Shown here: positions 11,080 to 22,905 of the stretch, piece after piece
Layout of the letters: every line of letters begins with the position of its first letter
How positions within the stretch are numbered: the first letter of the stretch is position 1
DNA from: Mytilus edulis
Lineage: Eukaryota > Mollusca > Bivalvia > Mytilida > Mytilidae
NCBI RefSeq assembly: GCF_963676685.1
Contig: NC_092349.1
Location: 37,864,293-37,928,292, forward strand
Reading direction: 5' to 3'
DNA: 64,000 bases
The notes under the pieces: model-generated
What the model saw: the letters and a program-made list of their open reading frames with translations, nothing else
Database searches by the model: none
What the model was told of the DNA's origin: nothing
Made by a program: the position numbers and the translations under genes

Positions 11080-12079
11080 GTATCGAGCTGCATTACGGAT
11101 AAAAAAAAATTGTATCAAGGGTGCTCTACTTCACGTACCAATGCAAACAAAAAAGTTCGCCCACACCTTACATTTCATGTTTTAATGACTGTGGATAATT
11201 TATGTGACATACCGTTTCACCTTATACAGTTAAAATCATGCAAGCAACAATCGAGTCAAGAACATTTGTTCTACCAAAACTGTCTTTTTCAGAATATGGA
11301 AATTGAAGCAGTTGAGGGTACAACTGGGGAAAGTTAATCTTATATAAGCTTTTCTGTCACCATTGCGTTTCAAGATGCATATTTCTCTGTTCGCAAGTGT
11401 ATTTATTGCGTGGAAGATAACGTCCTCAAATGTACTCGTCTCTATTTTACACAGACTGCACTAAAACTCCGCAATATCAATCTTTGACTTAAAAAAAATA
11501 CAGATTTATCTTTTAATTGTTTTTTTTTTTTTAAATCAAGGAAAAACGTAATTTGAAGAATACAATATGACATTTTGAGAAGCGTTTGTGTTACAAGTTT
11601 GAAAAGCTATATATTTGATAAAGAATGAATGAGGAGTTTGTATTTCAATTTGAAAATACATTTATCATCAATTCTAAAGTCATCAACTAAGTTTTTTCAT
11701 TTGTTTCAAGTGCATTTATCACATAATTCTACAATAAAAATTCCTCGCATCTTCGAAAATTCCACATCAGAAATGACTGCACTAACAGTGATAATTCATC
11801 GCATCTATAGTTAAAATGGATCGCTTTCAAAAATCGACATGCTATATTATGTTGCTTTTATAACACTTATTTGAACTTTAATGCTATGTTTGTACATAAT
11901 AAAGACATATCACAATGAAAATATGTAAAAACTTTCCTTCAAATCAATTAATTTGGTATTTTCAAAACGTAAACAAATACAGTTTTCCCATGACCCTTTA
12001 TTCTACAATAGACATACCCGCATATGACAGTGAAAATGAACTAGCTGGATTCGCACTTTATATACACTGATAAGTATAT

Positions 12080-12430
12080 TAAATAGAGAGGGTCTATACA
12101 ATATATCAATGACCGCTGTGGATGGATTAGTTAACTGAGAATTGATAGTAAAAAGCAAACACACTTTATTTGTAGTAATGTATGTTCATCACATACTAAA
12201 CGTATGTTCATATTGAAATAAATAGAAAACAAAACATTTGAAATTTTGGGGGAAAAGGAGAACGGGTTGAAAAACAATTTTCCTGTCCCCAAGTACCTAT
12301 AACTTTTATGACCTTTCCTGAAATTCTCGGCATTATTTTTTTTACAAAAATTCATCCTACAACACTTTACATACTTTCAACCACGCTCCGGATGCCCGCG
12401 ATTTCGCTGGTGTGTTTAAGCATTTATCAT
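12080..12430. repeat. Direct repeat copy 1 (partner 13236-13470)
   Basis: Both copies run from AATATATCA.TGACCG through a CCCC-AAGTACCT/CCCCAATTACCT segment to CCCGCG-TTTCGC-GGTGTGTT. This copy carries the degraded hairpin GCCCGCGATTTCGCTGGTGT. Reading frames here are not gene-like. Confidence 0.55.
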
Positions 12431-13235
12431 CCTTGCTTACAGTGATATTGTTGGCTTTTTTCAAAACTACCTCTACCCTTTTTTATTGGGAAAATATGCG
12501 TCATTTTCATCAAATTGGGAAATTTGAAATAAACCATAAATTTCACTGAAACTTCAATTTACAGACCCATTTTCAAGCGTCAAACCCTGCTTTAAAATAA
12601 GACCCCATTTTGTCAGTGATGATACATTAATAGACCCTCAAATGTGCACATATAGTCCTTTTAGGCAAGAAAATTGTTTAAATGAGTGTTTTTCAGTTTG
12701 TATTCATGCACAATTACTACTGAGACTGCACTGTTTGGGAAAAAAGCCTAGTTGTCTTTTTGGGAATAATTTTAAGCCATTTTTTTTTCAAATTGGGATT
12801 CTTCTCCAGGGGGAAAAGCCTTTATTCTCCACTAATTTAAGGCAAACAATATCACTGGCTTAAAGTATTTCAGTTTGGGTTATTTTGGAAGGATAACGAA
12901 AATATAGGCGTCCATATATTGTTTCCGTCATCGGACTGTCTTTTTGAGAAATATAAAAGACTTCCATTGCCCTTTAGGCCTGTTTTTAAATTAAACATAA
13001 TTTGCATAAGTATACTTGGAACAGAACAATTATTTTTTGCGTTTTTCTGTATACTATGATCATACATATACTATAGATAAAGTGTATTTGCAATTTGTAT
13101 ATATATTATCAATTCCAATAATTTTCTATCCACGGGGGTCACTGAAATATTTCTGTATACTATATACATATACTATGAATAAATTGTATAAATTTGCTAT
13201 AATTTACTATACATTCCAATAGTTTACTGGGATGA

Positions 13236-13470
13236 CTTTTAATATATCAGTGACCGTTTTATATAGTAATTATAGTAAATATGTATGTTCATAGTATACA
13301 GAAAAACAGAAAGAATAAAAATTTGGAAAAAAGGGGGAGAGCAAAAAAAATGTGCCCAGTCCCCAATTACCTTTGACTTTTGATACCTCTCCTGGAATTC
13401 TCCATTTGTTTTTTACAGTTTACATACTTACGCTTCATTTCCCCGCGTTTTCGCGGGTGTGTTCTAGTTA
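13236..13470. repeat. Direct repeat copy 2 with terminal CCCGCGTTTTCGCGGG hairpin
   Basis: This copy keeps a perfect terminal hairpin (CCCGCG, TTTT loop, CGCGGG) followed by TGTGTT at about 13441-13461. A reverse-oriented relative (ACACACCCGTAAAATCGCGGG) is at 21235-21256. It is probably a short non-autonomous element with a hairpin end. Confidence 0.55.
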
Positions 13471-13851
13471 TATATTTATTTTTCAAGGACCGCGCTGTGC
13501 GTTGCCAATGTCACAATTTGCGATTTTTTTTTTATTTCATCTGGCGATAATTCTGACGCCAACGTTTTCTTATGTAAAAATTTTCATTTCTGGACAATAT
13601 CGATCTTCATTTTAATTGGGAAAAGTTGGAAAAAAAACTAGCGACAAGTTTATAACTTCGTTTAAAATTTACGAGCCCAAGCTAGTCAACAGTTCACAGT
13701 TACAACAGGTGTCATAATCTATTATTACAGGTAATCCATTTATCGGATCGGTGCGGTTATTAATGATCATCCACATTAATTAATTCAGATGGAAATGGTC
13801 AGTCCGGATTTTGTCTATTTCATTTGTTTAAATTGATAAATATTAGGCCTA

Positions 13852-14299
13852 TAGGTTACAAGAGCGCAATTATTCGTAATGCATTTTCCATAGGGTACCA
13901 CTGGTGTTCCGTATTTTTTTTTCTCGAAGACTACACAAACTAGGGGAAAACGGGTAGCAGTTCTTGTGACTAGAAATGCCAGTGTTGCATTACAACCAAA
14001 CAAAATATATTGGGTCATGCGGCTGAAATTGACTTAAAATGCAGTTGAAAAAGATCGTCTATTTTGTTTTTTTCGCTTAATGAAAAACGCATAATTTTAA
14101 TGGCTCCGACGTGCAGAAATTGAAGATATTTTTATACTTTGTAAAATGTGAATATGATTTTCGACAATTTTTACACCTAATTGGATAAGCTTTCGATTAA
14201 ATGCACTTCCAATCCTGTATCAACCAATCAGAAGCCTTCAGTATATAGGATTCTATTTGCCGGTAAAATGTAAACAAATAATTGCGCTCTTGTAACCTA
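13852..14299. mobile_element. MITE with 23-bp inverted ends and TA duplication
   Basis: The ends TAGGTTACAAGAGCGCAATT (13852 onward) and AATTGCGCTCTTGTAACCTA (ending 14299) are exact reverse complements over 23 bp. TA lies on each side. The 448-bp interior has no transposase, so this is a non-autonomous element; a TA duplication suggests Tc1/mariner-type mobilisation. Confidence 0.75.
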
Positions 14300-14464
14300 T
14301 AGCCTTAGTTAATTACACAGCTTCCAAATATCCTTCCGTGAAAAATAAAGAGTAAACCTTTTGCAGTATAAATTTTACCTTTTGAAATCGTATGTTTGAC
14401 ATCGTTAAATTATTGAAATATTTATATCAAACGCAGTTGATTAGTTGTGACAGAGAATACACAT

Positions 14465-14510
14465 GTGCTAATGCGGCGTAAAGCAACCAACAATCAATCA
14501 ATCAATGTAA
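14465..14510 (+). repeat. SINE-like tail (GCGTAAAGCAACCAACAATCAATCA)
   Basis: The segment GCGGCGTAAAGCAACCAAC followed by repeated AATC is a widespread invertebrate SINE 3' end. A related tail lies at 33720-33746 (GACGTTAAACAACCAACAAT). No tRNA-like head was recognised upstream. Confidence 0.5.
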
Positions 14511-16008
14511 AGTCAATACAAAGTAAATTAAGGTTAAAAGTACCATTATTTTTTTACATTTTAAATTGGATGGGGTTTTTTAAAGGTTAAATATATATAA
14601 GGAATAACAATTTACAGTTGATGAACAAATGCATATAAATGCAGGGAAAGCTGTCCAGATAAAATTTTGAAATAAACTAAAATTTTCATACTTTTTTTTA
14701 TCTAATATTAATTTTTATTTTTAATGATTTTTTATTTTTAATGATAACTTTTCATTTGAATATCTTTTTTTTTTCAGAAAGAGCTGAAAATACGATGATG
14801 AAGCCTGGACAAGGAAAACAGAGAAATATTGATTTATACATAAACATTTTCTGATAAGGATCTTGTATATTTTGTGGTTTACTGACATCTGGTTTTAATT
14901 AGTGAACCGTAAAGAAAGTGTGACCACATAATTTATCTATAACAGATTAATGACAACATGCTGAGATAAAATTGTAGAAATATATTGGTAAATCCGGGCT
15001 TATGTCTTAGAGTGTACACATCATTGGTTTGGAAAATGATGCAACTTTGACCTCTGTAGCAGAGTTCAAAAAAATTAATGGGTCACAATATATTTCAGAT
15101 TGTCTGTTGTTTTGATTACAAAGATTTTTGATTTTTTTTTTTAATTGATCTTTAAAACTAGTTTTAATCCAGAAGAAAGTAGAAACATTGCATGACTGTA
15201 CCTTATATAAATATCTATACATCCAAATTAAAATTTATTAAAGCTGTATTCTATGATCACAAATTGAATACTTTGTTTACAATTCTTGAAAGCCATGTGC
15301 TTTTTGGCGCGGAAATTCGGGAAACTCCATTAATAGGAAACAGTTACATTTCATTGATATTTATAAACAGTAAGAATTTCATTTTGATTGATTGCTAAGA
15401 ATTAATCATGAAAAATCATAATTTATTGGGGCAAAACTGATAATACTTTAATACTCTACATCAAGGGGGTGTAAAATAAAAAAGGGGAGTCTTTTTTTTT
15501 CATAATACAAATAGAAGTTAACTAGTCTGAAAAGACATGACTACTACTGACATGGTTTAATGGATTTTAATTCTGAAACACTCAATGTGGTTTATTTATT
15601 CCTATGTTATTTCCATCATAATCAGAAACAAGCTACATGTTTAAAGTAAGTTCAAATATATAGTATTGCCTTAAAAGTTTATAAAAACATTCTAGACTAT
15701 TAATAAGTATGTACCTGTAGTAGAAAAAATCTGGTAGAACTGGTTCTAAAGTTTTCAAAACTGGCGACAAAATATAGAAGATGGCGATTTTTCTGGCTCT
15801 AACTTTTTGGGAGTCAGAGCAGCCCCTGAATTTTTTTGTGTTTGTTTTGTTATTCTTGTTTTTTTTCAATAATTGGTGGTGTTTAGAATACAAATAACAA
15901 TAAGTTGAATTATATTATTCGAACTGTACATCCGACGACTATTAAACTTTGTTAAATATAAAAATAAGAAGATGTGTTATGATTGCCAATGAGCCAAATC
16001 ACCCCCAG
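14511..16008. other. AT-rich intergenic stretch
   Basis: No gene was recognised. A pyrimidine tract ending in CAG at about 14763-14778 is followed by a short open stretch (two ATGs, about 20 codons). This could be an isolated exon, but the evidence is weak. Confidence 0.3.
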
Positions 16009-17530
16009 TGGCGTTGCTAGGTCATTTTAACGTGTACGCCCTAACCTCAGCGAGGGATCTTATGACCCCAAGTGGGTCCAGATCAAAGCAACGGTTGATA
16101 GTGGGTTCGAGGGGACGAAGCCCCCGAAAGCTTACGAGTTATTGAGAAATGAGATAACCATTCCTGTCATTAAAAACTCATCAATAGTAACCTACAAATA
16201 TTCCCTCAGATTCTGAATGGTGTATCTGCATGCCCAACCTAGGGGCAATATGTTCTTACGGTCTGTGCGTTCGTTCGTTTATGTTTAAAAGGAGTCGTGG
16301 GTTACAGGAATCAATCGACAAAAACACCCCTTTTTATTTGCAAATTTCGTTAATGAACATGAACTAATTATTTTTTAGAGATTTTCAGGTGCAATATAAA
16401 AATTCGTAAAGGGTTCTATGGAACACTGGTTCTCGCCTGGGATTTCTCCCCTCAAAACGTGAATCCATTTATCAGTTCATGATTTAAATAAAATAAAAAA
16501 ATATATATATTTGTTCGTGATCTGCAACATTAGCTACTGCCCAAATTTCATGACAATCCATGAAGAACTTAGGTTTATAAATTAAGCATATAAAAAAAAT
16601 CCCAGAACGTCTGTTAATTGCGTAAAATTAGTCCGTTTGTCAGTATGATATTGAAAAATGAACGGAAAAAAAATAATTTAAAATTGCTTCAGAAATACAA
16701 TGATATAAAGCTTCTGCCAAAATTTCATAAAATTCGATAAAAGTTTGATAAAGTAACTGACGTGTAACAAACTTCAACCCCAGACTGAGAATACTTGTCA
16801 ACTGCAAAAAAAAATCCTTTTATCCGTAAAATACGGGAAAATTAAACATATAATTCCGTCTTATGTGATAATGCTGTATTTCACTGGATGAGAGAAATTG
16901 TATTTTTTACAAGAAATCAATTCCATTTGTGACTTCTACTATATTTGCTAGCAAATCTCACGGCAGATGGGAAAACCATTCGGTGGAATTAAACAAATAT
17001 AGCATGCTTACAAGGGGCATTTGCCAAAAATACCGGTTGAAAGGTAAAACAAATCCCTCGCTTACTATAGTAACAGTTCTGGCTTTTTTTTTACCTTTGG
17101 ACATTTTTGCATACTTGTAAAGCATGATATATTTTATCATAAACAGTTTCTGTCAAACTTCGAAAAATTTCACAAAAACTTTCTCACCTACTGAACTAGA
17201 TATTGACGCCGCCGACTAAATTTGGGGTCGCTATGTCACAGGCTCGACAAAAATGCAAACCAAATATCGAATCTCAAAACCAAAAGGAAAGACAGTAGAA
17301 TTCACAGTAGATTCAGACTTTGACAGAACAGGTCTGATATAATATGATACCATTTGTGTGAAAAGTAAATTTCGTCATTTTATTTGCAATTACAAGCCAT
17401 TGAAGAAAGAATTACAAGGCCGATGTGCCCTTAATCAGTTCTTTTTATTTTATTCAGATTAATTTTTTTATTATCAAAATTGAAGTGTACGCCCGGGCGT
17501 TTTGACGTAAACGTAGCTACGCGCGTCCCC
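16009..17530. mobile_element. Possible TIR element enclosing a pearl-like repeat
   Basis: The left end CAGTGGCGTTGCTAGGTCA, with GTGTACGCCC shortly inside, is partly mirrored at the right by GTGTACGCCCGGGCG and TAGCTACGCGCGTCCC. Inside, about 16400-17250 ends with GACGCCGCCGAC and CAGGCTCGACAAAAATG, the same terminal motif as repeat A. Ends are imperfect and no target duplication was confirmed. Confidence 0.4.
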
Positions 17531-17689
17531 TAGACATCAAATGACATAATAGTAATAGATATAGGCTACCACACGGCTCAAAACCATGCAATACTGCATA
17601 TATATGATACTAGTAGTCAGCTATAAAAGACATCGAAATTACAAATGAATAAAATAACAACGAGGAAACTAATGGTCTTATTTATGTAC

Positions 17690-17835
17690 AAAACAATGAA
17701 AGAAAAACAAATATGATATACAGCAACAAGCTACAAACACTGAGTTACATGCTCTTGTATGACTTGGGACAGGCACAAACATAATTGGACGGCGTAAAAC
17801 ATGATTGGGGGAGTACAACCCATTAAAAATACATT
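17690..17835. repeat. Dispersed repeat fragment (GACTTGGGACAGGC family)
   Basis: It shares GACTTGGGACAGGC.CAAA and GGCG...TAAA/TTAAACATG with 2290-2340 and 29275-29330. No coding content was seen. Confidence 0.5.
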
Positions 17836-18212
17836 TCATAAACTTTTCAAATATCCCGCTTAGAAAATACGTATTGAATTTCTTATCGCCGACCTTATAA
17901 CTTCCTGTTTCGAAATAAACAGTGTTGCTAGCAAAATGGATCAATATGAAATAATGAATGTTAAAAGGTAATATCGAATTCATAATCTACATTATTTTTA
18001 TCTGTTCGCTTCGATCTCTACACAAATAAAATACTGCGTTGTTTAATGTGTTTCGTAAACGTTCACCAGACATTGTGTTGACTATATATCTTTGTACAAT
18101 GCAGAACTCAAATAAATGTGTCAACGGTGTGATGAATTATAATTCAGGGAAAGAGTCGTAAATTTAGGGTATGTTAGTAGAGCAACGTGAATGAATGACG
18201 AATAGTACCTCC

Positions 18213-18327
18213 CAGGGGCGGATCCAGCTATTTTCTAAAAGGGAGTCCCAACCCAGGATAGATAATGGGGTCCAACCATTTCCCCATTAAAATGCACTGA
18301 TCCCTCCACAAAACGGATCCACCACTG
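18213..18327. mobile_element. MITE, CAGTGGCGGAT family
   Basis: It starts CAGGGGCGGATCCAG and ends CGGATCCACCACTG, a short copy of the family at 38714-38868. The flanks (CCTCC and CTCGG) no longer match well, so the target duplication has decayed or the edges are misplaced. Confidence 0.55.
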
Positions 18328-18604
18328 CTCGGGATTAACTCTGTCCTACCGATTTACGCTGCTCATGAACATTTTTTTAAAACATATTTTTTTTTATTGG
18401 AGAAAAAATTAAAATAGAAATCAAAGCACAACTTTAGTAACGTTGGTTTCGTAACCCACTACATCAATGTACATGTCGACTTCAGACATTTTGATTTTAT
18501 AAATTGCAGAATTGCCAAACATAAATTGTTGCTTGACGAAGTTGGGAAAATTTGTTAATGTCTTAAGCAAAAGTATTGTCATTGATTTTATAAATGCACT
18601 TATT

Positions 18605-18619
18605 TTGTTCTTTTTTCAG
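18605..18619 (+). other. 3' splice site before the B-box gene coding exon
   Basis: TTGTTCTTTTTTCAG ends 13 bases before the start codon at 18633 and is a good pyrimidine tract plus AG. It implies that the gene has at least one upstream non-coding exon, which was not located. Confidence 0.6.
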
Positions 18620-18632
18620 GTTTTGATGCACC

Positions 18633-20300
18633 ATGGCGACGTCTGCAAATTACTTCTGTAGCTTGTGTCAAGAGGACAATGAAACCAGTACAGCAGTCAC
18701 GTGGTGTGCAGAATGTGAGGTGTTTCTTTGTCCTGAATGTCAGAAACATCATGGCCGATCCAAGATGTCAAAGCATCACCAGGTCATGTCTTTACACGAT
18801 TACCATAATTTACCTGAATTTATTTTAAAAATAAAAAACAATTGCGAGAACCACAACCTAAGATATGAGCTGTTTTGCTCTTTTCATGATGCTGCTTGTT
18901 GTATAAAGTGTTTAAAAGATCAACATGGGGACTGTAAGGGTCTTGTTCCACTTGCTGAAGTTGTAGGAAATATAAAGTCGTCTGCGTTTGTGTCCCAAGT
19001 TGAAAATGATCTTATTATACTCCTTGAAAATTTTAAAACTATTAAAATCTTTTTCTCAGAAAACCTCAATGCATTACAAAAGCAGAAAGCAGAAGCAATA
19101 AGCAGCGTTCAAAACATGCGACAATCAATAAATGAATACTTAGACAAACTGGAAAAATGTTTATTGATTGATATAGAGTCGGAATTTACAAAAACACGAG
19201 ATATAATACAAAATTTGAAGAGTGAAATTGAAAGCAAAACTAACCAGATTGGACAAAAACATAGAGATTTTTCGCAAATGGTGGAGTTTTCAACAGATCT
19301 TCAAACATATTTTGGAATACACGAAATTGAAAAGATAAGGAAGGAAGAAGACAGTTATATAGATAATTTGAAATCTGCAGACAATCTCCGTGAGAAACGA
19401 TTGGAGGTAGACGTGTCGTTTGATATAGAGTCAATTATTAAACAGTCAAAAACACTAGGAAAAGTAACCATTTGTATATCTCCGGATGATTTACAACTGA
19501 AAACAAAAGAGGAACAGCAAGTTCAATTACCACAATTAACTGTCCTTGGTCAAATCGAACCAACAATCAAACAATCTTTCGAAATGCCAAAACAATCATT
19601 GCGCATAACCGGGTGTGAGATATTACCAAACGGGAATGTTATGTTTTTAGACAAACTCCAAAAGTGCCTTTTACTTTTTAACATTGCTGGCGAGTTCCAA
19701 AGAGAAATAATCACTTTCGAGAATAAGCCATCTGATGTCTGTTATGTGAGACAAAACGAAGTCGCCGTAACGGTTTATAAAAAAGTGTGCATGGTTGATG
19801 CAGAAAAGAACAAGATAGTGAAAGAAAAAAATATAGAAGCCGATTGCTATGGAATTTGTACCTATGAACAAACGGTATATGTTCGAGTTTTACCAAACAG
19901 AGTTCTTGTGTTAGATTTTGAATTAGATTTTCAATATCAAATACAAATATTTGGAGAAACTCTTACTCGTATCGCGGTATTTGGAGATAAACTTTTTTGT
20001 ACTGACTGCGGAAAAAATACAATATTCTGTTACAACAAAGCAGGAGAAATGGTATGGTCGTACAACCATGGTATCATATCTCCAATGGGCATTGATGTAG
20101 ATAGAAATGGATTTGTTTATGTGGCGTGCAAAGGTACCAACAAAATAATAGCATTGTCACAAGATGGAACAAAATCAAGAGATATAATGTCTGAAGACAG
20201 CGGTGTAAACAAACCATTTGCTTTAAACATTGACAGGAAAATGTCCGTTCTTGTTTTCAGCAATGAAAGAGACAAATCTGCATTCCTTCTTTCAATTTAA
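18633..20300 (+). CDS. TRIM-like protein: two B-boxes, coiled coil, beta-propeller, no RING
   Basis: The intact 555-residue reading frame starts in a strong context (CACCATGG), just after a splice acceptor. Residues 9-49 fit a B-box 1 (C9, C12, C25, C28, C33, C36, H39/H40, H48/H49). Residues 71-101 fit a B-box 2 (C71, H74, C82, H85, C90, C93, H98, C101). Residues of about 115-260 are rich in K, E, L and Q with heptad-like spacing, as in the TRIM coiled coil. From about 330 to the end, repeated hydrophobic blades (for example GCEILPNGNVMFLD, MGIDVDRNGFVYVAC) resemble an NHL/WD-type propeller. There is no N-terminal RING, so ubiquitin ligase activity cannot be assumed. Such proteins are greatly expanded in bivalves and often annotated as TRIM56/TRIM71-like, which here is only similarity of architecture. 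The coding part is a single exon. Confidence 0.85.
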   Translation: MATSANYFCSLCQEDNETSTAVTWCAECEVFLCPECQKHHGRSKMSKHHQVMSLHDYHNLPEFILKIKNNCENHNLRYELFCSFHDAACCIKCLKDQHGDCKGLVPLAEVVGNIKSSAFVSQVENDLIILLENFKTIKIFFSENLNALQKQKAEAISSVQNMRQSINEYLDKLEKCLLIDIESEFTKTRDIIQNLKSEIESKTNQIGQKHRDFSQMVEFSTDLQTYFGIHEIEKIRKEEDSYIDNLKSADNLREKRLEVDVSFDIESIIKQSKTLGKVTICISPDDLQLKTKEEQQVQLPQLTVLGQIEPTIKQSFEMPKQSLRITGCEILPNGNVMFLDKLQKCLLLFNIAGEFQREIITFENKPSDVCYVRQNEVAVTVYKKVCMVDAEKNKIVKEKNIEADCYGICTYEQTVYVRVLPNRVLVLDFELDFQYQIQIFGETLTRIAVFGDKLFCTDCGKNTIFCYNKAGEMVWSYNHGIISPMGIDVDRNGFVYVACKGTNKIIALSQDGTKSRDIMSEDSGVNKPFALNIDRKMSVLVFSNERDKSAFLLSI

Positions 20301-20759
20301 AAGAAACATGATATGATCGTAATGATGTGGCGTCATTATACTTTCACTAATGAATGTTTTGTTTTGTAGGACTATATAAAAATTTCCACGTATTCTCTTC
20401 ATGATTTGAAAATTTTGATTTTTATGCATTCGAAAACTAGTCCGAGATTGTTCTGAAGTTGATTAAATCTATACAGTCTATACATGAAATGGTTGTGTGA
20501 CACTTCCCCAATGGCCATTCTACATCGACCCGGGGGATACTCGCTATTTATATGATACCGGGTATGTTCCGACAAACAGGGTTGCATATTCAGCTAAATT
20601 GTCTGAAATTGGGTTATGGTTTTTTTTTTCGCCATGCATTGGAAGGACTCATATTTGACTATCTACGTAGTACTGAGTATTATATACACAATGTTACACT
20701 ATTATTTCTGATAAGGGTGAATGTTTGGTACCATTCAAACGTTTAAACCCGCTGCAACT

Positions 20760-21040
20760 GTTTGCACCTGTCTTAAGTCAGGAATATGATGTTCAGTAGT
20801 TATCGTTTGTTGTTGTGGTTCATTAGTGTTTATCGTTTCTCGTTTTTTATATAGATTAGACCGTTGGTTTTCCCGTTTAAAGGGTTTTACACTAGTAATT
20901 TTTGGGGCCTTGTATAGCCTGCTGTTCAGTGAGGCAATGCTCCATATTGAAGACCGTACGTTGACCTATAATGATTTACTTTTATAAATTGTAACTTGCA
21001 TGGAGAGTTGTCTAATTGGCACTAGTACCAAATTTATTTA
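20760..21040 (+). repeat. Dispersed tail repeat
   Basis: It contains CTTAAGTCAGGAATATGATG, TTTTCCCGTTTAAAGGG, GTATAGCCTGCTGTTCAG and GAGAGTTGTCTAATTGGC, the hallmark order of the family seen at 8080-8350 and 10290-10460. Confidence 0.7.
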
Positions 21041-22051
21041 TTTATGCTAAATTGAAAACAACGTTCTTGACCTATGATTGCGTTGGATAAAAACCGCAAT
21101 TTTTATACGTGTGCATGCAAAACAAATTTATGGTTAAGGGGTATAAATACAGCACAAACAACATTTTCCAAAAGACCAAAACAGTGAAAAGATATATTTT
21201 CACAAAATGGGTAAAAATATATATATATACAAGTACACACCCGTAAAATCGCGGGTCCGTGACTTAATTAAAGTATATAACTATGCCTAAGCCTTATTTT
21301 AGTGATTGGTATTGTCATCTGCATGATAAGGTCATGTCGATTATAAGATACACAGTTTTCTCTGCTTTCAAATCTTTCTGTTTGATCCCGTCGACCTGAT
21401 ACTTATCAATTATCGGTAATATTAATTATTTTTGAACACAAAAGGTCCTGGCTATCCAGGAATGGAGTATTTTTTAATCAACAGCATTGTCCTATATGAG
21501 TTATCTTAGAAAGTCTTGCTGATTGCTGAATAAAACTGCAATAGGGAACAATTTGACAATGATTGAATTTAGTAGTGTCAGCCCTTTGATTATGACCCGT
21601 GTATATAGCAAAATCCTAAATACACCGTTTGGTGGTGCGCCTGTCAAATGCGGAACGGGGGGTATGGTTTTTTTGGGAAAAAAAGTTTGTTTCCAGTTTT
21701 TGGAGAAAAAAATAATTTGTTATTGATTCTGAGAAAAAAAAATTGTTTGTTTCACCCTCAGCTGCCACTATATGTAATGCTAAAATTGAAAGAAAAAAAT
21801 TGTTTTCGACTTGTCGCCAAAAAAATAGATTGTTTTTCGCCGGCTCAGACGTACTTATAAATATATAATTATTTTCTGTGACTGTATCTTACATTAATTT
21901 GTAGGATCCTTTACTATAGATAATTTAGCTGATCTGTAAAAACAACATCTCCATGCCTTATATATCATGTACTGTAGTACGACGCTAGATTAGAACTGAC
22001 GTGGAAAGGTTGCACCCAGCCACCGAAAGCTTCATTTTATGAATCCCAGGT

Positions 22052-22138
22052 GGTCGTGTGGTCTAGCGGGACGGCTACAGTGCAGGCGATTTGGTGTCAC
22101 GATATCTCAGTAGCATGGATTCGAATCCCGGCGAGGGA
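22052..22138 (+). repeat. tRNA-like sequence (SINE head or tRNA-derived repeat)
   Basis: An A-box-like TGGTCTAGCGGG and a B-box-like GGATTCGAATCC lie about 55 bp apart, with a long variable-arm-like insert as in Leu/Ser tRNAs. No clean acceptor stem or anticodon arm can be folded, so it is unlikely to be a working tRNA gene. It is followed by AACAAAAATTTGCGAAAGC and an AT microsatellite. Confidence 0.5.
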
Positions 22139-22344
22139 AGAACAAAAATTTGCGAAAGCAAATAAACAGATTTAACATTTTTGGGTTGATGTTTAGACGA
22201 GTTGTATATTATATATATATATAAAATAAATAGTAAACGATAAATCTTACGGGCGATGGATCATAAAAACGATTCAGTACACTACAAAATATAATATATA
22301 ACAAGTGAAGTCTAAAAGGGTATAACATCACCAAAAACACAATA

Positions 22345-22400
22345 AAACGAACAATATGTTAGATATTTCGGATAACAGATATCCTTCCTCGGTAATTGCA
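22345..22400 (-). ncRNA. Degenerate type I hammerhead ribozyme-like motif
   Basis: On the minus strand the core reads CCGAGGA (one change from CUGANGA, U4 to C), then stem II GGATA-TCTGT-TATCC and GAA. Stem III follows as ATAT-CTAAC-ATAT, then U at the cleavage position. Stem I does not pair well. The order and spacing fit hammerheads of Penelope-like elements and metazoan retrozymes, and a Penelope-type endonuclease remnant lies 550 bp away, on the other strand. The U4 change should abolish activity. Confidence 0.5.
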
Positions 22401-22905
22401 CGATGACAAATGAATCATGTGTCAATTCAAATTAAGACTCTATCAAAATCTTGAAATTTATACAATTTGAGCGAACGCTGGAACAATTTTTAAAATTTCC
22501 CAACACGGCGCAAAGACTACAAAGATATGTCAAAATAAAAATAGTTATTTACGATGTGAACTGGCACAACTCTAAATTCCCAAAGGTGGTGACAGTTGAG
22601 ATGTTAAACAACTGCGTGTAAATACAGTCCCAATAAACAGTCCTGACAGATCTAAGCTGGTATAATATTTAAAATACGACAACGGTAGAGCAATTGCAAC
22701 AGAGACTGCGTTTTTAAACATCCCAAAAATATAGTAATTAGATGATAAGAAAAAGTGAGTAATAAATTTTTACTAAGGTTAAGTAATAGAACGTGGCTGC
22801 GTATTTACACATCCCTGCCAACTGTAATTAAAACTAGTATAATTCAAAAATTCCTGAAAAGTGTAAGAGTCCAGTATGGTAGCCGGAGTTACTGGACACA
22901 AGTGA

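Noticed and set aside
17678-17983. 101-codon minus-strand frame
   Set aside because: Part of it is dispersed repeat sequence, with no splice sites or domain to support a gene.
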